The notes beneath the pieces are model-generated. The model was not told where the DNA came from. It did no database searches and saw nothing but the letters and a program-made list of their open reading frames with translations. A stretch of DNA of 64,000 nt from contig VYZI01000420.1 in assembly GCA_013397695.1 (NCBI GenBank), positions 476,959-540,958 of the forward strand, read 5' to 3'. This DNA is from Centropus unirufus (lineage: Eukaryota > Chordata > Aves > Cuculiformes > Centropidae). Made by a program: the position numbers and the translations under genes. Below, piece by piece: positions 1 to 11,512 of this stretch (positions within the stretch are counted from its first letter, which is position 1; the number at the start of each line of letters is the position of its first letter).

Positions 1-906
1 ACTCCAAGCAGAAGTGGTGTGCAAAGCAGAGAAGAGCCCAGCGGCGCAATCCCTCTACTGGCCTTTCACCTGGGGGAATTCCAGTTTAATTTTCAGCCAG
101 AGCCCAGGCAGGATGTAATTCAGTTTCCTTCTAGTCCCCACTGGACATCCTCCCATCACAAAACATACACTCACAGAGCCATTAATACAACTGAAATCCT
201 CAGAAATGCCACATAAAAGGAAAGGTCAGGGTAGTCAAACACCTGCATTAACTGGGTTTTACGAGGTGCAGAACCACCATCACAGAATTGTCCTGTGTGG
301 GGCAGTTCAATGGTCTGGCAAAAATACCAGGCCTCCTGGCAGATGGCTTTGGTTTAATGTGGGATGGGAACAGCTTCCAAGCCCAACCACTGCGCTACAT
401 CCCAGTACTGACAGAGAAGAGCATCCTCACCTTACCCAGGAGGGAATTTTCAAAACTCAGGCTACAGTAAAGAAATGCGGTTTCCAGTTGCCTGCTGTTC
501 AAGGAACATGGGAATAGCCTAAATCTGCATTTAATTTAACCCCCTAAATAAATAAAAGCAACCCAGCATCTTTTGACCTCCCCTTTCCAAATCTCTGCAG
601 CAGGCAGAGGGAAGAGATCACAGGAGCAGAGGGGAACCAGCTGCTACCAGCAAGACAAAAGAATAGTGGGGAAGGCTTTCCTGCTTTTCCAAGAGGGGAG
701 GAGGCACAGGGAAGCCCTGCTCCCAGGTGGCCATTGCATCCAGCTGGGGTGGAGGCAAGGTTTGCCTTGCTGTCAAGCAGGAGCTGGATGTAGCACAGGC
801 AGAAGCGCTCGTGCTGGAGAACAGCCCATGCCGAGTGTGACACCTCCTCCCTTGTTCTGGCAGCAACAGGGATTCTCTGCCTGAGGCACCCCAGCACCTT
901 CATCAG
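1..906. other. Unique non-coding sequence, no gene recognised
   Basis: Mixed-composition sequence. Several open frames of 60-137 codons exist on both strands, but none shows a recognisable domain and they overlap one another, as expected by chance. I see no repeat family in it. Confidence 0.6.
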
Positions 907-1384
907 TGAATCATCCGGTTTGAAAACACCTGTGAGTTCATCCTCAAGTCCAACCATCCCTGTCCACTGCTAAACCCTGTCTCTGAGCAGCTCCTCTACT
1001 GGACTTTTAAACACCTCCAGGGACGAAGACTCCACCACTGCCCTGTGCAGCCAGTGCCCGAGAACCCTTTCAGTGAAGAATTTTTTTCTAATATCCAGCC
1101 CACACTTCTTCTGGTGGAACTCAAGGCCATTTCCTCTCGTCCCATCACCTGTAACTTGGGAGAAGAGACCAACACCCACCTCACCACAACCTCCTTTCTA
1201 GTTGCTGCAGAGAACAAGGAGGTCTTCCCTCAGCTTCCTCTTCTTCAAGCTAAATAGACCCATGTCCCTCATTCACCCCCTATAAGAAGTGTTCTCCAGC
1301 CCCTTCACCAGCTTCACAGCCCTTCTGAATGTCCACCAGCACCTCAATGCCCTTCTGAGGGACCCAAAACTGCACACAACTTCC
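907..1384 (-). mobile_element. CR1 LINE 3' fragment, type B
   Basis: Read on the minus strand this is the 3' part of a CR1 non-LTR retrotransposon. The 3' end lies at the left (a decayed gaatcat octamer, then agtccaaccatccctg). Antisense hallmarks follow in order: tccaccactgccctgtgcag, gaagaatttttttctaat, and gggagaagagaccaacaccc. The copy is 5'-truncated near aaaactgcacac. Substitutions and small indels have removed any coding capacity, so it is an inactive old copy. The right boundary is uncertain by tens of bases. Confidence 0.93.
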
Positions 1385-2087
1385 CTTTGTAAGTTTTTCT
1401 GCGTGTCCATCAGTTCAGGAGCACCAAACAGTGCACTGGGGCGCCCATCCTGCTTCCAGGACTTCATGGAAGCATCTCTACCACGCTGCATGTTCTGGTT
1501 CACTCACCCCAAGGACTGTGACGCATCTCAGCTGTACTGAGGTCCCACTGCCCTGCCTTTCCACCGCCACTCCAAGTGGCATTGGTCCAGAATTGGATAT
1601 TAAAAGGCCATGGGTCCACGAGATGCTCTAGCAATAGTTTCTTGTCTTTAAGTCTGTAAGGAAAAAAGGGGGGCCCCGTCACTCCTGAATCACCATTTTT
1701 AAGGGTAAAGAAAGAAAACAGACCAGCCCTCAGTGCGACTGAAACGTTTCATCTCGTCGTGCGGCAGAGTTAAGCGCAGGCTGGAGCAGCACCTGCACTG
1801 TGCACGCTTCTGTTGCCTTACAAGTGCCATCAGGCCTTTTCCCAAGAGGTTCCCCCTCCTACAATGGTGCTGTCACCTCCCTGCTAACTGCCCCACATGG
1901 AGACAATCCAGACCTCACAGAGCAACAGGAACCAAGGCTGGGGACCACAGCTGGGCCTTCAGGATGCTGAACACACACCGCAGCCCAGAAACCTGACACA
2001 CACACAGCAACTACCTCCTGATGAGGAGGATTTAATAAGCCATGAGATTATCATTTCTGGATTGCCATAATCTATCAGAACAAGCCC
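1385..2087. other. Unique non-coding sequence
   Basis: No repeat, RNA gene or coding exon recognised. The open frames here are short and overlapping. Confidence 0.55.
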
Positions 2088-2546
2088 GGAGGAGGCCACA
2101 AAGGTTATCTGAGGGCTGGAGCCCGAGGGGTCCTGCTCCCATATGAGGGCAGGCTGAGAGAGCTGGGGTTGTTCAGCCTGGAGGAGAGAAGGCTCCAAGG
2201 AGACCTTAGAGCAGCTTCCAGCACGGAAAGGGGCTCCAGGGAAGCTGGGGAGAGGCTCTGGATCAGGGAAGGCAGGGATAGGACAAGGAGGAACATTTTT
2301 TAGCTGAAAGAGGGGAGATTGAGATGAGATCTTAGGGAGAAATGTTTTGCTGTGAGGGTGGGGAGGCCCTGGCCCAGGTTGCCCAGAGCAGTGGTGGCTG
2401 CCCCATCCCTGGAGGTGTTCAAGGCCAGATTGGATGGGGCTTGGAGCCCCCTGATGCAGTGGGAGGTGTCTCTGCCCTTGGCAGGGGTTGGAACTGGTTG
2501 GGCTTTAAGGCCCTTTCCACCCCAAAACATTCCATGATTCTTTGAA
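2088..2546 (+). mobile_element. CR1 LINE 3' fragment, type A (young)
   Basis: Plus-strand CR1. It starts in the ggaggaggccacaaag block, passes through ttgttcagcctggaggag and gattgagatgagatctta, carries the type A core gtggtggctgccccatcc, and ends in a short octamer tail (cattccatgattctttga). By eye it differs only slightly from the other type A copies in this window, suggesting a recent family. It is 5'-truncated with no intact frame. Confidence 0.96.
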
Positions 2547-3480
2547 CACAAGTGGCCTGAATCACACCTGCTTCTCACCTGAAATGTGGGAAGAAACAGC
2601 AACAAAAACACCATGCCGCCTGGCAAGGGCAGGTATCAAACCTGGATTTCTCCTTTACCCAGAGGCTGGCTACAAAGTCCAGTCTCCTCAGATACATAGA
2701 AATTAATTACCTGCACTGCAAACACCCTGATTATATTTGTTTACCCTATTCTCTTCTCATGTTTTTTGTTAGCAAAGCATAACAGTCAGAACTATTTTGC
2801 AACACAGAACTGAAATTTAGGCAAGAATTACCTTCCCTGCCCTTTGATTTCTACCAAGCTCAGAGCAGACTTTAATTAACAATCATTTTGAGCATAATTT
2901 AAAACCACAAGGAACCTTAATTTTAAAAATTGATTTTTATCTACTTCTGGCTATTTTCCTGAAGACAGCCTGATGCTTGTTAACTGCTATAAAGATGAGT
3001 ATACAGCAATTTATCCTTCATGTTAAATTTGGTACTTTTTTGCTAAGTTGGAAAACACAAAATATTCTCTAAGTGTTGTCAAGCAATTATAATCCAGATT
3101 CCCTTAGTCAGAAGCTATATTTGAAAGGCTAATTTATTTTATGTGTGTTATTATTCTAGGAAATATAGAATGGCATTTATTTACAATTCAATAATCTTTT
3201 CAAGATGTCTGAGTTGGAAGTCAGCATAAATGATATAAAACATTGAGATATATCTATAGATATTACACATACAACATTCAATTAAATCAAAATAAAATAT
3301 GTCAGAAAGGAATAAATAATGAATTACTGAAGCATACCTTGCATATAAAGCTCAGTGCCTTCTTTGAGAGGTGCATTCATAGTAGTGAGGGAGCTGACTT
3401 TTACAGGTTTATAGGATTTTTTTTTCCAAGGTTTTTACATGCTCTGAGATGCACATAAAGTACCTAAAAAAATTTAATAG
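2547..3480. other. AT-rich unique sequence
   Basis: Clearly AT-rich stretch with many short A and T runs and frequent stop codons in all frames. No TE family or RNA gene recognised. Confidence 0.6.
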
Positions 3481-3997
3481 CAAAGGCCCAGGTGGCCAAG
3501 AAGGCCAATGGCATCTTGGCCTGGATCAGAAACAGCGTGGCCAGCAGTTGATTCTGGCCCTGTGCTGGGCACTGGTGCCCCTGGAATCCTGGGGTCCCCA
3601 CTCCAAGAAGGACCTTAAGGTCCTGGAGCATGTCCAGAGAAGGGAATGGAGCTGGGGAAGGGGCTGGAAAACAAGGGTTATGAGGAGCAGCTGAGGTACC
3701 TGGAGTTGTTCAGGTCGGAGGAGGCTGAGGGGAGGCCTCATCCCTGCCTCCAACTGCCTGAAAGGAGGGGGTGGAGAGGTGGGTGCTGGGCTCTTCTCCC
3801 AAATGACAGGAGATAGGATAAGAGGGAATGACCTCAAGCTACGCCAAGGGTTCAGGTTGGAGATTATGGAAAAAAAATTTTCACCGAAAGGGTCATCAGA
3901 TGCTGGAAGCGCTGCCCAGGGTGGGGGCCGTCCTGGAAGTGCTGGCTTGGACGCGATCTCAGAGGTCTCTTACAAGGGTCATTCTGTGATTCTATGA
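3481..3997 (+). mobile_element. CR1 LINE 3' fragment, type B
   Basis: Plus-strand CR1 containing the end of ORF2 and the 3' UTR. It begins at ggtggccaagaaggccaatg (the conserved segment near the ORF2 C terminus), followed by cagaaacagcgtggccagca. It passes gggtgctgggctcttctccc and ends in attctgtgattctatga. The frame is broken. A second plus-strand CR1 begins immediately after the tail, so two CR1s lie head to tail. Confidence 0.95.
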
Positions 3998-4066
3998 CTT
4001 TAGAGCAAATTCCAGCACTGAAAGGGGCTCCTGCTCAGGGAATGAAGCAACAGGATCACAGGGAAT
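3998..4066 (+). mobile_element. CR1 LINE, left part of a copy split by an LTR
   Basis: The segment ttagagcaaattccagcac followed by tgaaaggggctcc matches the middle of the type A CR1 (compare 12481 onward). After a small internal deletion it continues to cagggaatg. Removing the insertion at 4072-4678 and one gtctt copy restores alignment with the piece at 4684-4903, so both pieces are one element. Confidence 0.85.
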
Positions 4067-4071
4067 GTCTT
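4067..4071 (+). repeat. Target-site duplication, left copy
   Basis: gtctt directly precedes the TGTG start of the LTR-like insertion and is repeated directly after its CACA end at 4679-4683. It lies inside CR1 sequence. A 5-bp duplication is the size known for ERVL-type (class III) integrations. Confidence 0.8.
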
Positions 4072-4464
4072 TGTGCTATTGGCACATCTGGTTCGTGTCG
4101 GTGTGGGGCAGCGCTGGCCCCACAGCACGGCGCGTGGCCCCTGACCGCTCTGTCTCCACACAGCCGCGGGACGGCGTGTGTGGTTTCTGTTTAAAATAAA
4201 AACGGGGATATCCGGGGCTCAGCTGTGACCTTCAGCAGTCCTTGGAGGCAAGGATCTGGGTGTTGGCCCGGGGACATTCAGCAGGCACTCACCTGGAGAT
4301 GGGTTTGCTGGGAGCAGGCCCAGGGCCATCAAGCAGCCATTCAGCGGGAGATGAGCTCTTTAGCACCACAAGCTCTTGGTGAAGCTTCTTTGTCACACGG
4401 AGAGCTGTGACTGCCCAGGGGCGGCCAGGCGCTTGCTCACTGCCCAGAAAATCTCGAATATCGG

Positions 4465-4479
4465 AGAAGCTTCCAGAAG
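4465..4479 (+). promoter_or_regulatory. Heat-shock element in LTR U3
   Basis: The sequence agaag-cttcc-agaag is a perfect nGAAn-nTTCn-nGAAn array, the consensus for trimeric HSF binding. It lies 53 bp upstream of the TATA-like box, a typical promoter distance. A two-unit gaagcttc lies upstream at 4381-4388. Function is inferred from the motif only. Confidence 0.6.
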
Positions 4480-4488
4480 TTTACACAT

Positions 4489-4540
4489 GGGCGGGGAGAA
4501 CACGCCCGCTATGAATATGGATTAAGCGGATCCATAAAAG
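4489..4540 (+). promoter_or_regulatory. LTR core promoter: GC box and TATA-like box
   Basis: gggcggggag (4489-4498) is an Sp1-type GC box, and cataaaag (4533-4540) is a TATA-like box. If used, transcription would start near 4565, within the putative R region. The predicted RNA could end after ATTAAA at 4641 or read through into flanking CR1. There is no transcript evidence. Confidence 0.5.
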
Positions 4541-4678
4541 TTGCCGTTTTTTTGTTTTTCTCGGTGTTTTTGTGCAGAATGGCTGCCGGCCCGTCTCAGC
4601 GCTGCTTTGCTTGTCTTTACTTAATACATTCTAAAATTTGATTAAAAAACCTGTTTTGAGGTGTAATCAAACATCACA

Positions 4679-4683
4679 GTCTT
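4679..4683 (+). repeat. Target-site duplication, right copy
   Basis: gtctt immediately follows the CACA terminus of the LTR and matches 4067-4071 exactly. Confidence 0.8.
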
Positions 4684-4903
4684 CAAGGAGGAACGGGGGA
4701 AATTGAGATGTTCCGAGGGCGGGGAGGCCCTGGCCCAGGTTGCCCAGAGCAGTGGTGGCTGCCCCAGCCCTGGAGGTGTTGAAGGCCAGCTTGGATGGGG
4801 CTTGGAGCCCCTGATCCAGTGGGAGGTGCCCGTGCCCATGGAAAGAGGGTAGGAACTGAGTGGGCTTTGAGGTCCCTTCTGACCCAAAAAATTCCTGAAT
4901 TTC
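4684..4903 (+). mobile_element. CR1 LINE 3' end, right part of the split type A copy
   Basis: Resumes the CR1 broken at 4066: gggggaaattgagatg, then the type A core gtggtggctgcccc and agtgggaggtgcccgtgccc. It ends in a degenerate tail (aaaaaattcctgaattt). A small deletion removed the gagatcttagggag block. Confidence 0.93.
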
Positions 4904-5842
4904 AAAAAAATTTTCAAGACCAAATTACTTTTCAAAGCCTGACTGTCTTGGGAGGCAGCAGAGCCCATCCTCTCCCCTGTGTTTCCAACTGTAGACTGGA
5001 ACAAACTCATGACTTCGTAATTTTTATCCTTTTGCTCAGTTTTTCATGAAAAAATCCAACGAAAACAAAAACTCCTTCCAGATATTGAACTGAAAACAAA
5101 CGTGACAAAAGCAAAAGAATTGCAGGATCGACTTTGAAATAACTTCTAATGGAGATAAAATCAGCATTTCCCCAGAACTTTCACAGAGGCTAAAAAACCT
5201 ACAGATTTAGTACATGACAGTGTGTATGAGTAAGCATGAGCTGATTTCCAATGCTGAAGATAACTCTTATCAGTTTATAGTTTCAATGTTTTAAAATGCA
5301 GAGGTCCCATGTGCAGATTCTGCCACAGCAGTTACTTAAAATAGTGGATATAAACTACAACTTGAAGCAGATTTTCTGAATTCCCAATTAAACAAGCATC
5401 CCTCAGTGTTAATTTGGAAAAAAAAATTTTGAAAAAATCACATTTAAAACCCCAAAGCATCCAGAAGTGTTTACAGAAAGTTTTCCCATGGCTAAGACAG
5501 CTGCGAGATGTCCAGCTTCACACTTAATTCCATGCTTCCTGCAGCAGCTCAGCACAGCGTGCCTGGGATTTCTTGGCAGCTTTTCTTACCCATTGCTTTA
5601 AGCGGACTCCGAGGTCTGAAATGCTGATAAGGAGGATGTCAAGGGAAATTTAACAGGGCAGGAGTGTGAGGCAGCCCCTGGCCTGTCCTCCTGCCTCTGA
5701 GCTCTCGGTGTGGGGCAGCTTGGGTGTTCCAGCCTCTTGGGGCTGGGGGCAGTTGGTGAGTGGGAATTGCAGCCAAGATGTGAATGCAGAGAATCCCAGT
5801 GACCAAGCCAAGAGAAAACCCCACAACAGGCAGAGGGGAATA
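4904..5842. other. AT-rich unique sequence
   Basis: AT-rich, with no coding exon or repeat family recognised. Around 5405-5440 lies an A/T run (aaaaaaaaattttgaaaaaa). Confidence 0.55.
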
Positions 5843-6334
5843 CAGAATCATAGAATCACCAGGTTGGAAAAGACGTCTGAGATCATCAAGTGCAACCGTT
5901 CCTGACTACCACTAAACCAGATCCCTGAGCACCTCATCTCCCCATCTTCTAACCCCTCCAGGGATGGGGCCTCCACCACCTCCCTGGGCAGCCAGGGCCT
6001 GAGGACCCTTTCGGTGAGGATTTTTTTCCTGCTGTCCAACCCGAACCTGCCCTGGGGCAGCTTGAGGCCATTCCCCCTTATCTCCTGTCACTTGGGAGAA
6101 GAGCCCAGCACCCACCTCTCCACACCCTCCTTTCAGGCACTTGGGGGCAGGGATGAGGTCTCCCCTCAGCCTCCTCTTCTCCAGCCTCAAAGACCCCAGC
6201 TCCCTCAGCTGCTCCTCACAACCCTTGTTCTCCAGCCCCTTCCTCCAGCTTTGTTGGCCTTCTCTGGGCACACTCCAGAACCTCAACATCCTCCTAGGAG
6301 TGAGGGGCCCAATATTGAACACAGCATTCAAGGT
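5843..6334 (-). mobile_element. CR1 LINE 3' fragment, type B
   Basis: Minus-strand CR1 with its tail at the left (cagaatcatagaatcacc, ggttggaaaagacg). The order then follows the antisense consensus: gatggggcctccaccacctc, aggatttttttcctgctgtc, gagaagagcccagcaccc, ctcagctgctcctcacaacc. It is truncated near acacagcattcaaggt. A 238-codon minus-strand open frame (5912-6628) runs through it, but only as an accident of CR1 sequence. Confidence 0.96.
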
Positions 6335-9300
6335 AAGGATATAATTCCCCAGCCTGGGGTTTTGCTTCTCCTTCCCATCCCCAGGGCCAGCAGCACTCAA
6401 CCTGAGCACTGGAACCAGCCGAGAGGCGATGCCCCTGCCCCAGCCGCGCAGATCTCCCCTGGCACAGCAGCTATGGGAGCCCCTTCCCTGCAGGCACAGG
6501 GAGAATGAGTGGCTTGTGCTCTGGCTGGTAGCCAGACTTGCCGCTTTTTCCCTAACAAGACAGACAGTTGACTGTAAATTGGCATAAAAATATACGTATT
6601 TGCATAAATCCTGGGGCAGACCATGCACAGCTCATGCCTTCTCTATTTAAAACGCACTGCCTCCTCCCATGCAGAGCTGGTTGTGTGCATGCAATGAATA
6701 AATAAAAGATAGCCTCATGGCATATTCCAAGAGGAGCCTCAACTTTCTTTAATAGCAACAAGACCAACAAAGAGGGAGGAAAGAGGAGGGCCTCTTAGTG
6801 CTGTTATTAACAAAGGTCAAAAGGAATGTCAGAACTTCTGACACCTCATCCCACCCTGAACTCCCGGGTGCTGTGAGCCCTGGCAGAGCGGAATCTGGTG
6901 GGACAAGGTCTCACGCTGGGGTTCCCAGTGCTCTGCTGGGAACGCCCTGCAGTCTCCCCACGCTCCTGCGGCAGACTTAAAATTCAGGAAGGACAAAACA
7001 AGCAATCTAGTAACAGATGTCTAAAGAGAGAGAGGAAGGGACCTGTTTGGACTTGAGAGTAAAGAAAATGAAGTATGCAAATCACTTCTCGATTTCATAC
7101 AAAAACACCCCTTTTAAGGTTTTTCTCTGTTCCCTGACTCAAACAAGAAGTCCCTTCAATTTGCTCCTAAAACTGGAGGAAAGGCCCAGCATGAGACTTG
7201 GCTCAGGTCACCAGGCACATACCAGGCACATCAGGCGTCCATGCGGGAGAGCTGCCCGCTTCACACCCAGCTCTTCACCCCCCTGGCAGGGCTTCCTCCT
7301 GCACGGGGTAAGCCCAAGCCGCCCTGCACAGAGGCTGAGCCAAGTCAGGGCCAAGAAACAAGCTTCCAGCTTCTGGCATCGTTGCCACTATCTCTCCATA
7401 AGGACAATAAAGATTTTTCCACAGCCTGTTTGCAAGAACCCAACAAGTGGCACAGAACTGCTCAGGGCTGGGTGCCTTTTAGGGGCTCCCTAACCCTCTG
7501 CCACTCCACCAGTTTTCCTCTAGGAACACCTGGGTAAAGCAAGCGATGCCAGAGGATGTGCTGATTCCCGAAACCTGCCCTCAGCTCAGCAGGGTGGAAG
7601 GAGCAGAGGAGTTCCCCTGGGAAGCAGATGAGCAGCAGCGTGCCCAGCCACCCCTGGCAACCGAGGCCACCTCTATGCCCTCTTCTGCTTATTCAGCCTA
7701 CGCTTTGCTCAGCCCAAAGCTCATATTTATGGATTTTATCAGCTTTAAAATGCTGCTCCTTGAAGAAAAAGTAAATAAGCTGGAATATATTGGTTTTCCT
7801 TTCTGTGTAGAAAAGAATTTTGAATTCCGTAGAACACTGCCCGCTTCCACCCATGCCAACATCAGCCCATGCAAACCTCCCCTGAGCCTCTTTAAATGAC
7901 CCAGCTGACCCCCACCCTCTACCCAGGTATTACCGGGGTGTTTAAACCTGCTGCAACATTGCCAGATGTGGCACAAATGGATAAAAGAGGAGATTTAACA
8001 CTGGAATTAAGATAGAATCATTGACAAACATCAGTTTCACCACTGCCAGCTTCCACACCTGGAAAACCGAGCATGGAGTCAGTGTCTTGGCTCAGTACCA
8101 CTCCGAGTTGCAAAGCACACCAGTGAAACCAGAAATCCACCCGCTGTGCCCTGGTGGTGTCATTCCAGGGCACAGAGGGATGCGATGTGGAGGTTGAAGG
8201 GTTAAAGGAATTCTCCCATTCAAGCACCATCTGATCCCTGCACATTCAAAGTGCTAATTATGTCTAACAAAGACAATGCACAAAGCCCTACATGATACTG
8301 CAGAGGAGTTCAATAATGCCAGCAGAGCTTATCAGGATCACTTTTTTGTGGGTTAAAAGAGGACAAATACCCTAAAACCCCACAGGCATTTGTACATGAT
8401 GTCCCTAAGAGCATTCAAATCTGAATTAGGAGCAATTCTCAGAAAGATATTGTGTGTTCTGTGCCCCAAGTCTGTTACCTGGCTCAAAAGTCCTTCAATG
8501 GAGAAAGCTGAAGGGAGGTTTAACCATGACTTGGGGACATCTCAGCTGGAAACTAAGGCAGATGTAGGAAAAGAGCTAGAAAGATGCTTACAAAGGGAGG
8601 TTTGAGAGGTCAGAGGAAAGGTTCACAGTGCTGAGCAGCAGATTTCCCCACAGCAAAGGTGCCAACCTCATCTGAAACAGGGAGAGGTGGGACACAGCTC
8701 TCACCACCTCCTCTCTTTTCCAGATTAACAAGGAAAACAAATCCACACATGGAAAAACATGTAACACAGGAGCTCCGCGTGCCAAAACGACGAGGAGTTG
8801 CTGGGGTTGATGCAAGGACAGCTGGGACCTGAGCCATGAGCCTTGTTCTTCCCGTGCAGGCAGCTGAGCATCAGCTGAGCGAGGCAGCAGCGCTTGGGTT
8901 GGCTCAGGCAGGAGGGAGGCAGGTGCTGGGAGAGGAAACTTGCTGCCAGTGTATACGTGCACATGTATCGACACATTCCTACATGCAGAAAGGCAGCAGC
9001 ACCGGGAGCCAGGTCCAAGTCCAACCAGTGAGTGCTAGATTAGTACTGTTTTAATTATAGAACTTACGGCTTTTTGATTTTATTTTTTTTTTTTGGACTC
9101 TGCATATTTATGTTTATGGAGTGCCTATATCCATGAGGCAAAGCTCAAAGTGCCTGCATTTCTTCTATTCCTTATTACTTGGCATCACAGAACCCATGAG
9201 CCCAAGGCACCGTCGTGCCCCAACACGCAGCGTGCATTGTGGTGCATTAGTAAATCCCTCCAAGAGCAGTGAAAAGGCAGCATTAAAATGCAGGTTTGTA

Positions 9301-10051
9301 CTTCTGGTGGCTTTTTTGAACTGCAGTACATTGCAATAGTAGTCATCAGCAAGCTTTCCTATGGAAACAAGGTTTATGTGATCATATTTATTTGCAGATC
9401 CTAATTCAAAATATGAGTATAAACCTCAGGGATTTATGTCTCAGCAAAGGGGAGGCATTAAAACTGGTAAAAAGCAGCATTTGGGTAGGTGGAGGTGGTC
9501 AATTCCTTCTCCAAAAACATGGAAAAAGCAGCAAGAGTTAAGCCAAGAGAGCTCCAGCTCGTTGCCATCCACAGGCCCACCAGCATGAAGTGACCATTGG
9601 GCTGCAGGGCATCCCCAACCCGCAGCACCTTGGTGAGGGACACAAGGCGACCTACATGAGGGTTACTGCAATGGAGCATCTTGAGCAGCATCGAGCTCAA
9701 AGAACTCTAATCCCTAGGAAAGCGCAGCTCATCTGGACTGCCTCCAGAAAACCAACATCGCTAAAGCAAAACAACTCTCACATCTCAAATCAGCACAGTG
9801 AAATCAGCATTACTTCTCCAAGTCAGAAATTCATGGCCTCAGCTTCTGTCATGATGATGCAGGAGCCGCCACGCACCTTAATGGTATCAATGACAAGCTG
9901 AGGTTGGAGAACATTCTGAGGAGCTAAAGGAGGAACTTGAACAACTCCCTTAGTATAAAAGTATAAGATTTGTTTCTTAAAAATGCAAGTTACTAAAGCG
10001 AAACATTAATATAGACACCATCTGAAATCAGTTTCTCTACAAGTATTCCAC
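6335..10051. other. Unique sequence, no gene recognised
   Basis: This is one of the longer CR1-free stretches. It holds AATAAA motifs at about 6696-6706 and near 7404, and a T-rich run at 9081-9094. Open frames reach 158 codons (7017-7493) but show no domain and overlap other frames. A frame at 7546-7899 is likewise unrecognised. I see no RNA gene. Confidence 0.5.
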
Positions 10052-10181
10052 CCAAGGAGGTGGTGGAATCACCATCCCTAGAGGTGTCTAAAAGATGAGG
10101 TGCTTAAGGATGTGGTTTAGTGGCAGAAAAATATGGATGGACTTTATGTACCCTGAGGTCTTTTCCGAGCTCATAGCAATG
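10052..10181 (+). mobile_element. CR1 LINE short 3' fragment
   Basis: The block aaggaggtggtggaatcacc, then aggtgcttaaggatgtggtt and tagtggcag, matches the CR1 3' UTR. The 3' end is degraded (gaggtcttttccgagctcat), with the octamer tail nearly lost. An old copy. Confidence 0.85.
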
Positions 10182-10533
10182 GAACACGGTTGTTACACAG
10201 GAGGGCAGAGCTTGTGGAAGCTTTTGGATCACAGAGTGCCCAATTGTAGTGCTGAACCAGTGGGGATCAGGGCTCACCTCCACACTTTGCCAGCACAAAA
10301 AGGGGGGGTTATTCACCTCCACTGCATGAGGGGTTTGGAGGAAGGAAGGGTGAGCAAAGCTTCCTCGATCCATTACTAGAGAAACAACTATGAAAAAGTC
10401 TAATATCTGTCACTTTGACCACAATTAGTTGTATGCCCGAGCCTTTTCCTATGGGTACTGTAATACTGGTGAAACATCATAGCTGGATTTTGTGGGGCAC
10501 ACAAATTGCCCAGCACTCAGCTGTGTATTCTGA
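10182..10533. other. Unique sequence between CR1 fragments
   Basis: No recognised feature apart from a seven-G run near 10302. Confidence 0.5.
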
Positions 10534-10650
10534 CCATAGAATCACAAGATGGTTTGGGTTGGAAGAGACCTTAGAGCCCATCCAGTTCCAGCCCCTGCCA
10601 TGGGTGGGGACACCTCCCACTGGATCAGGGTACTCAAGATGCATCACATC
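10534..10650 (-). mobile_element. CR1 LINE short 3' fragment, type A
   Basis: Minus strand. The tail catagaatcacaagatgg is followed by tttgggttggaagagacctt and ctcccactggatcagggt. Only the last 115 or so bases of the element are present. Confidence 0.93.
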
Positions 10651-11340
10651 TTGCCTTCTGCAGGTGATATTTCCTTTATTCATCCCAGAGTATTTCAGGT
10701 TGACTTTACAGTCTCACTGTTTTTCCCTACACTGTTGTGTACCTTACCAGGACTGCAAAAGCAAGGTCTCAGAAGCCTGGAAACATGAAAATCAGGTTCT
10801 TCTGCCTAAACCTAAACTCTATTGTACATACGAATTTTACTGCAACCATTCTGAGGTTATTCTTTCTTTCACTGGCTCCCTCATCACACTGAGGAGGGAG
10901 AGCACAGACTCAACAGCCCATTCTGTTCTCACTGTTCAGAGGGTGGCCTTGTGCCTTATTTACTATAATTATTTCAACATCTGCTCTGAAGACAGAAATT
11001 TGTTTATTTCCTCAGAGGCTTTTCTATGGCACTCATCGCTATAGTGTTTGAATGCTTTATAAAATATTAATGGATTTTGGTTCTTTTCCTTCTGCTTGCA
11101 TCTCCATTTTCCAGATGGGAAATTCTGGCCTGCATATTGAATTGTGAATTTGTTCACCAACTGGGGAGCAAGCAGCAGATCCACGCACATGCAGACTGAC
11201 TACAGTGTGCTTAGAGAACAGGCTCAGGCCAAGGGTGATGTGCAGGGCTGCTGGGGGCAGCCCTCACTAGGCAGGGGGAGGCAGAATACCCATCCAACAT
11301 GAAACATGGAAGCATTAAGCATCACACAAACTCCAGCATC
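10651..11340. other. Unique sequence
   Basis: A 209-codon plus-strand open frame (10415-11044) spans this stretch, but its first third is antisense CR1 and the rest has no recognisable domain. I do not call it a gene. Confidence 0.5.
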
Positions 11341-11512
11341 AATCATAGAATGGGTTGGAAGGGACCTTTATAAGTATTCCAGTCCACTCCCCCTTGCAGG
11401 AGCTGGGATATCTTCAACTGGATGAGGCTGCTCAGAGCCCTGTCCAATCTGACCTTGAATGTTTCCAGGGGTGAGACCTTCACCACCTCCCTGGGCAACC
11501 TGTGCCTCACCA
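11341..11512 (-). mobile_element. CR1 LINE 3' fragment
   Basis: Minus strand: aatcatagaatgggttgg, then aactggatgaggctgctcag, aatctgaccttgaatgtttc, and ttcaccacctccctgggcaa. Moderately diverged and 5'-truncated. Confidence 0.92.

Larger units (their letters stand above)
4072..4678 (+). mobile_element. Solo LTR of an endogenous retrovirus (ERVL-like by duplication size)
   Basis: This 607-bp insertion begins TGTGCTAT and ends AACATCACA, giving TGTG...CACA inverted termini. It is bracketed by the 5-bp direct repeat gtctt and interrupts a CR1 whose sequence resumes exactly afterwards. Inside, in plus orientation, are a GC box (gggcgggg, 4489), a TATA-like cataaaag (4533-4540) and an ATTAAA polyadenylation signal (4641-4646), about 100 bp after the TATA. 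That order suits U3-R-U5. There is no gag, pol or env sequence and no second LTR, so it is a solo LTR left by recombination. I do not recognise the family; the ERVL call rests only on the 5-bp duplication. It is younger than the CR1 it splits. Confidence 0.8.

Noticed and set aside
5912..6628. 238-codon minus-strand open frame, among the longest here
   Set aside because: Most of it lies in a CR1 3' UTR read in sense; the rest has no domain. Open by chance.
7980..8040. gatagaatcattga as a CR1 tail
   Set aside because: Only one octamer-like match and no CR1 sequence beside it.
10415..11044. 209-codon plus-strand frame
   Set aside because: Starts in unique DNA, crosses an antisense CR1 and then AT-rich sequence. 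No domain and no splice context.
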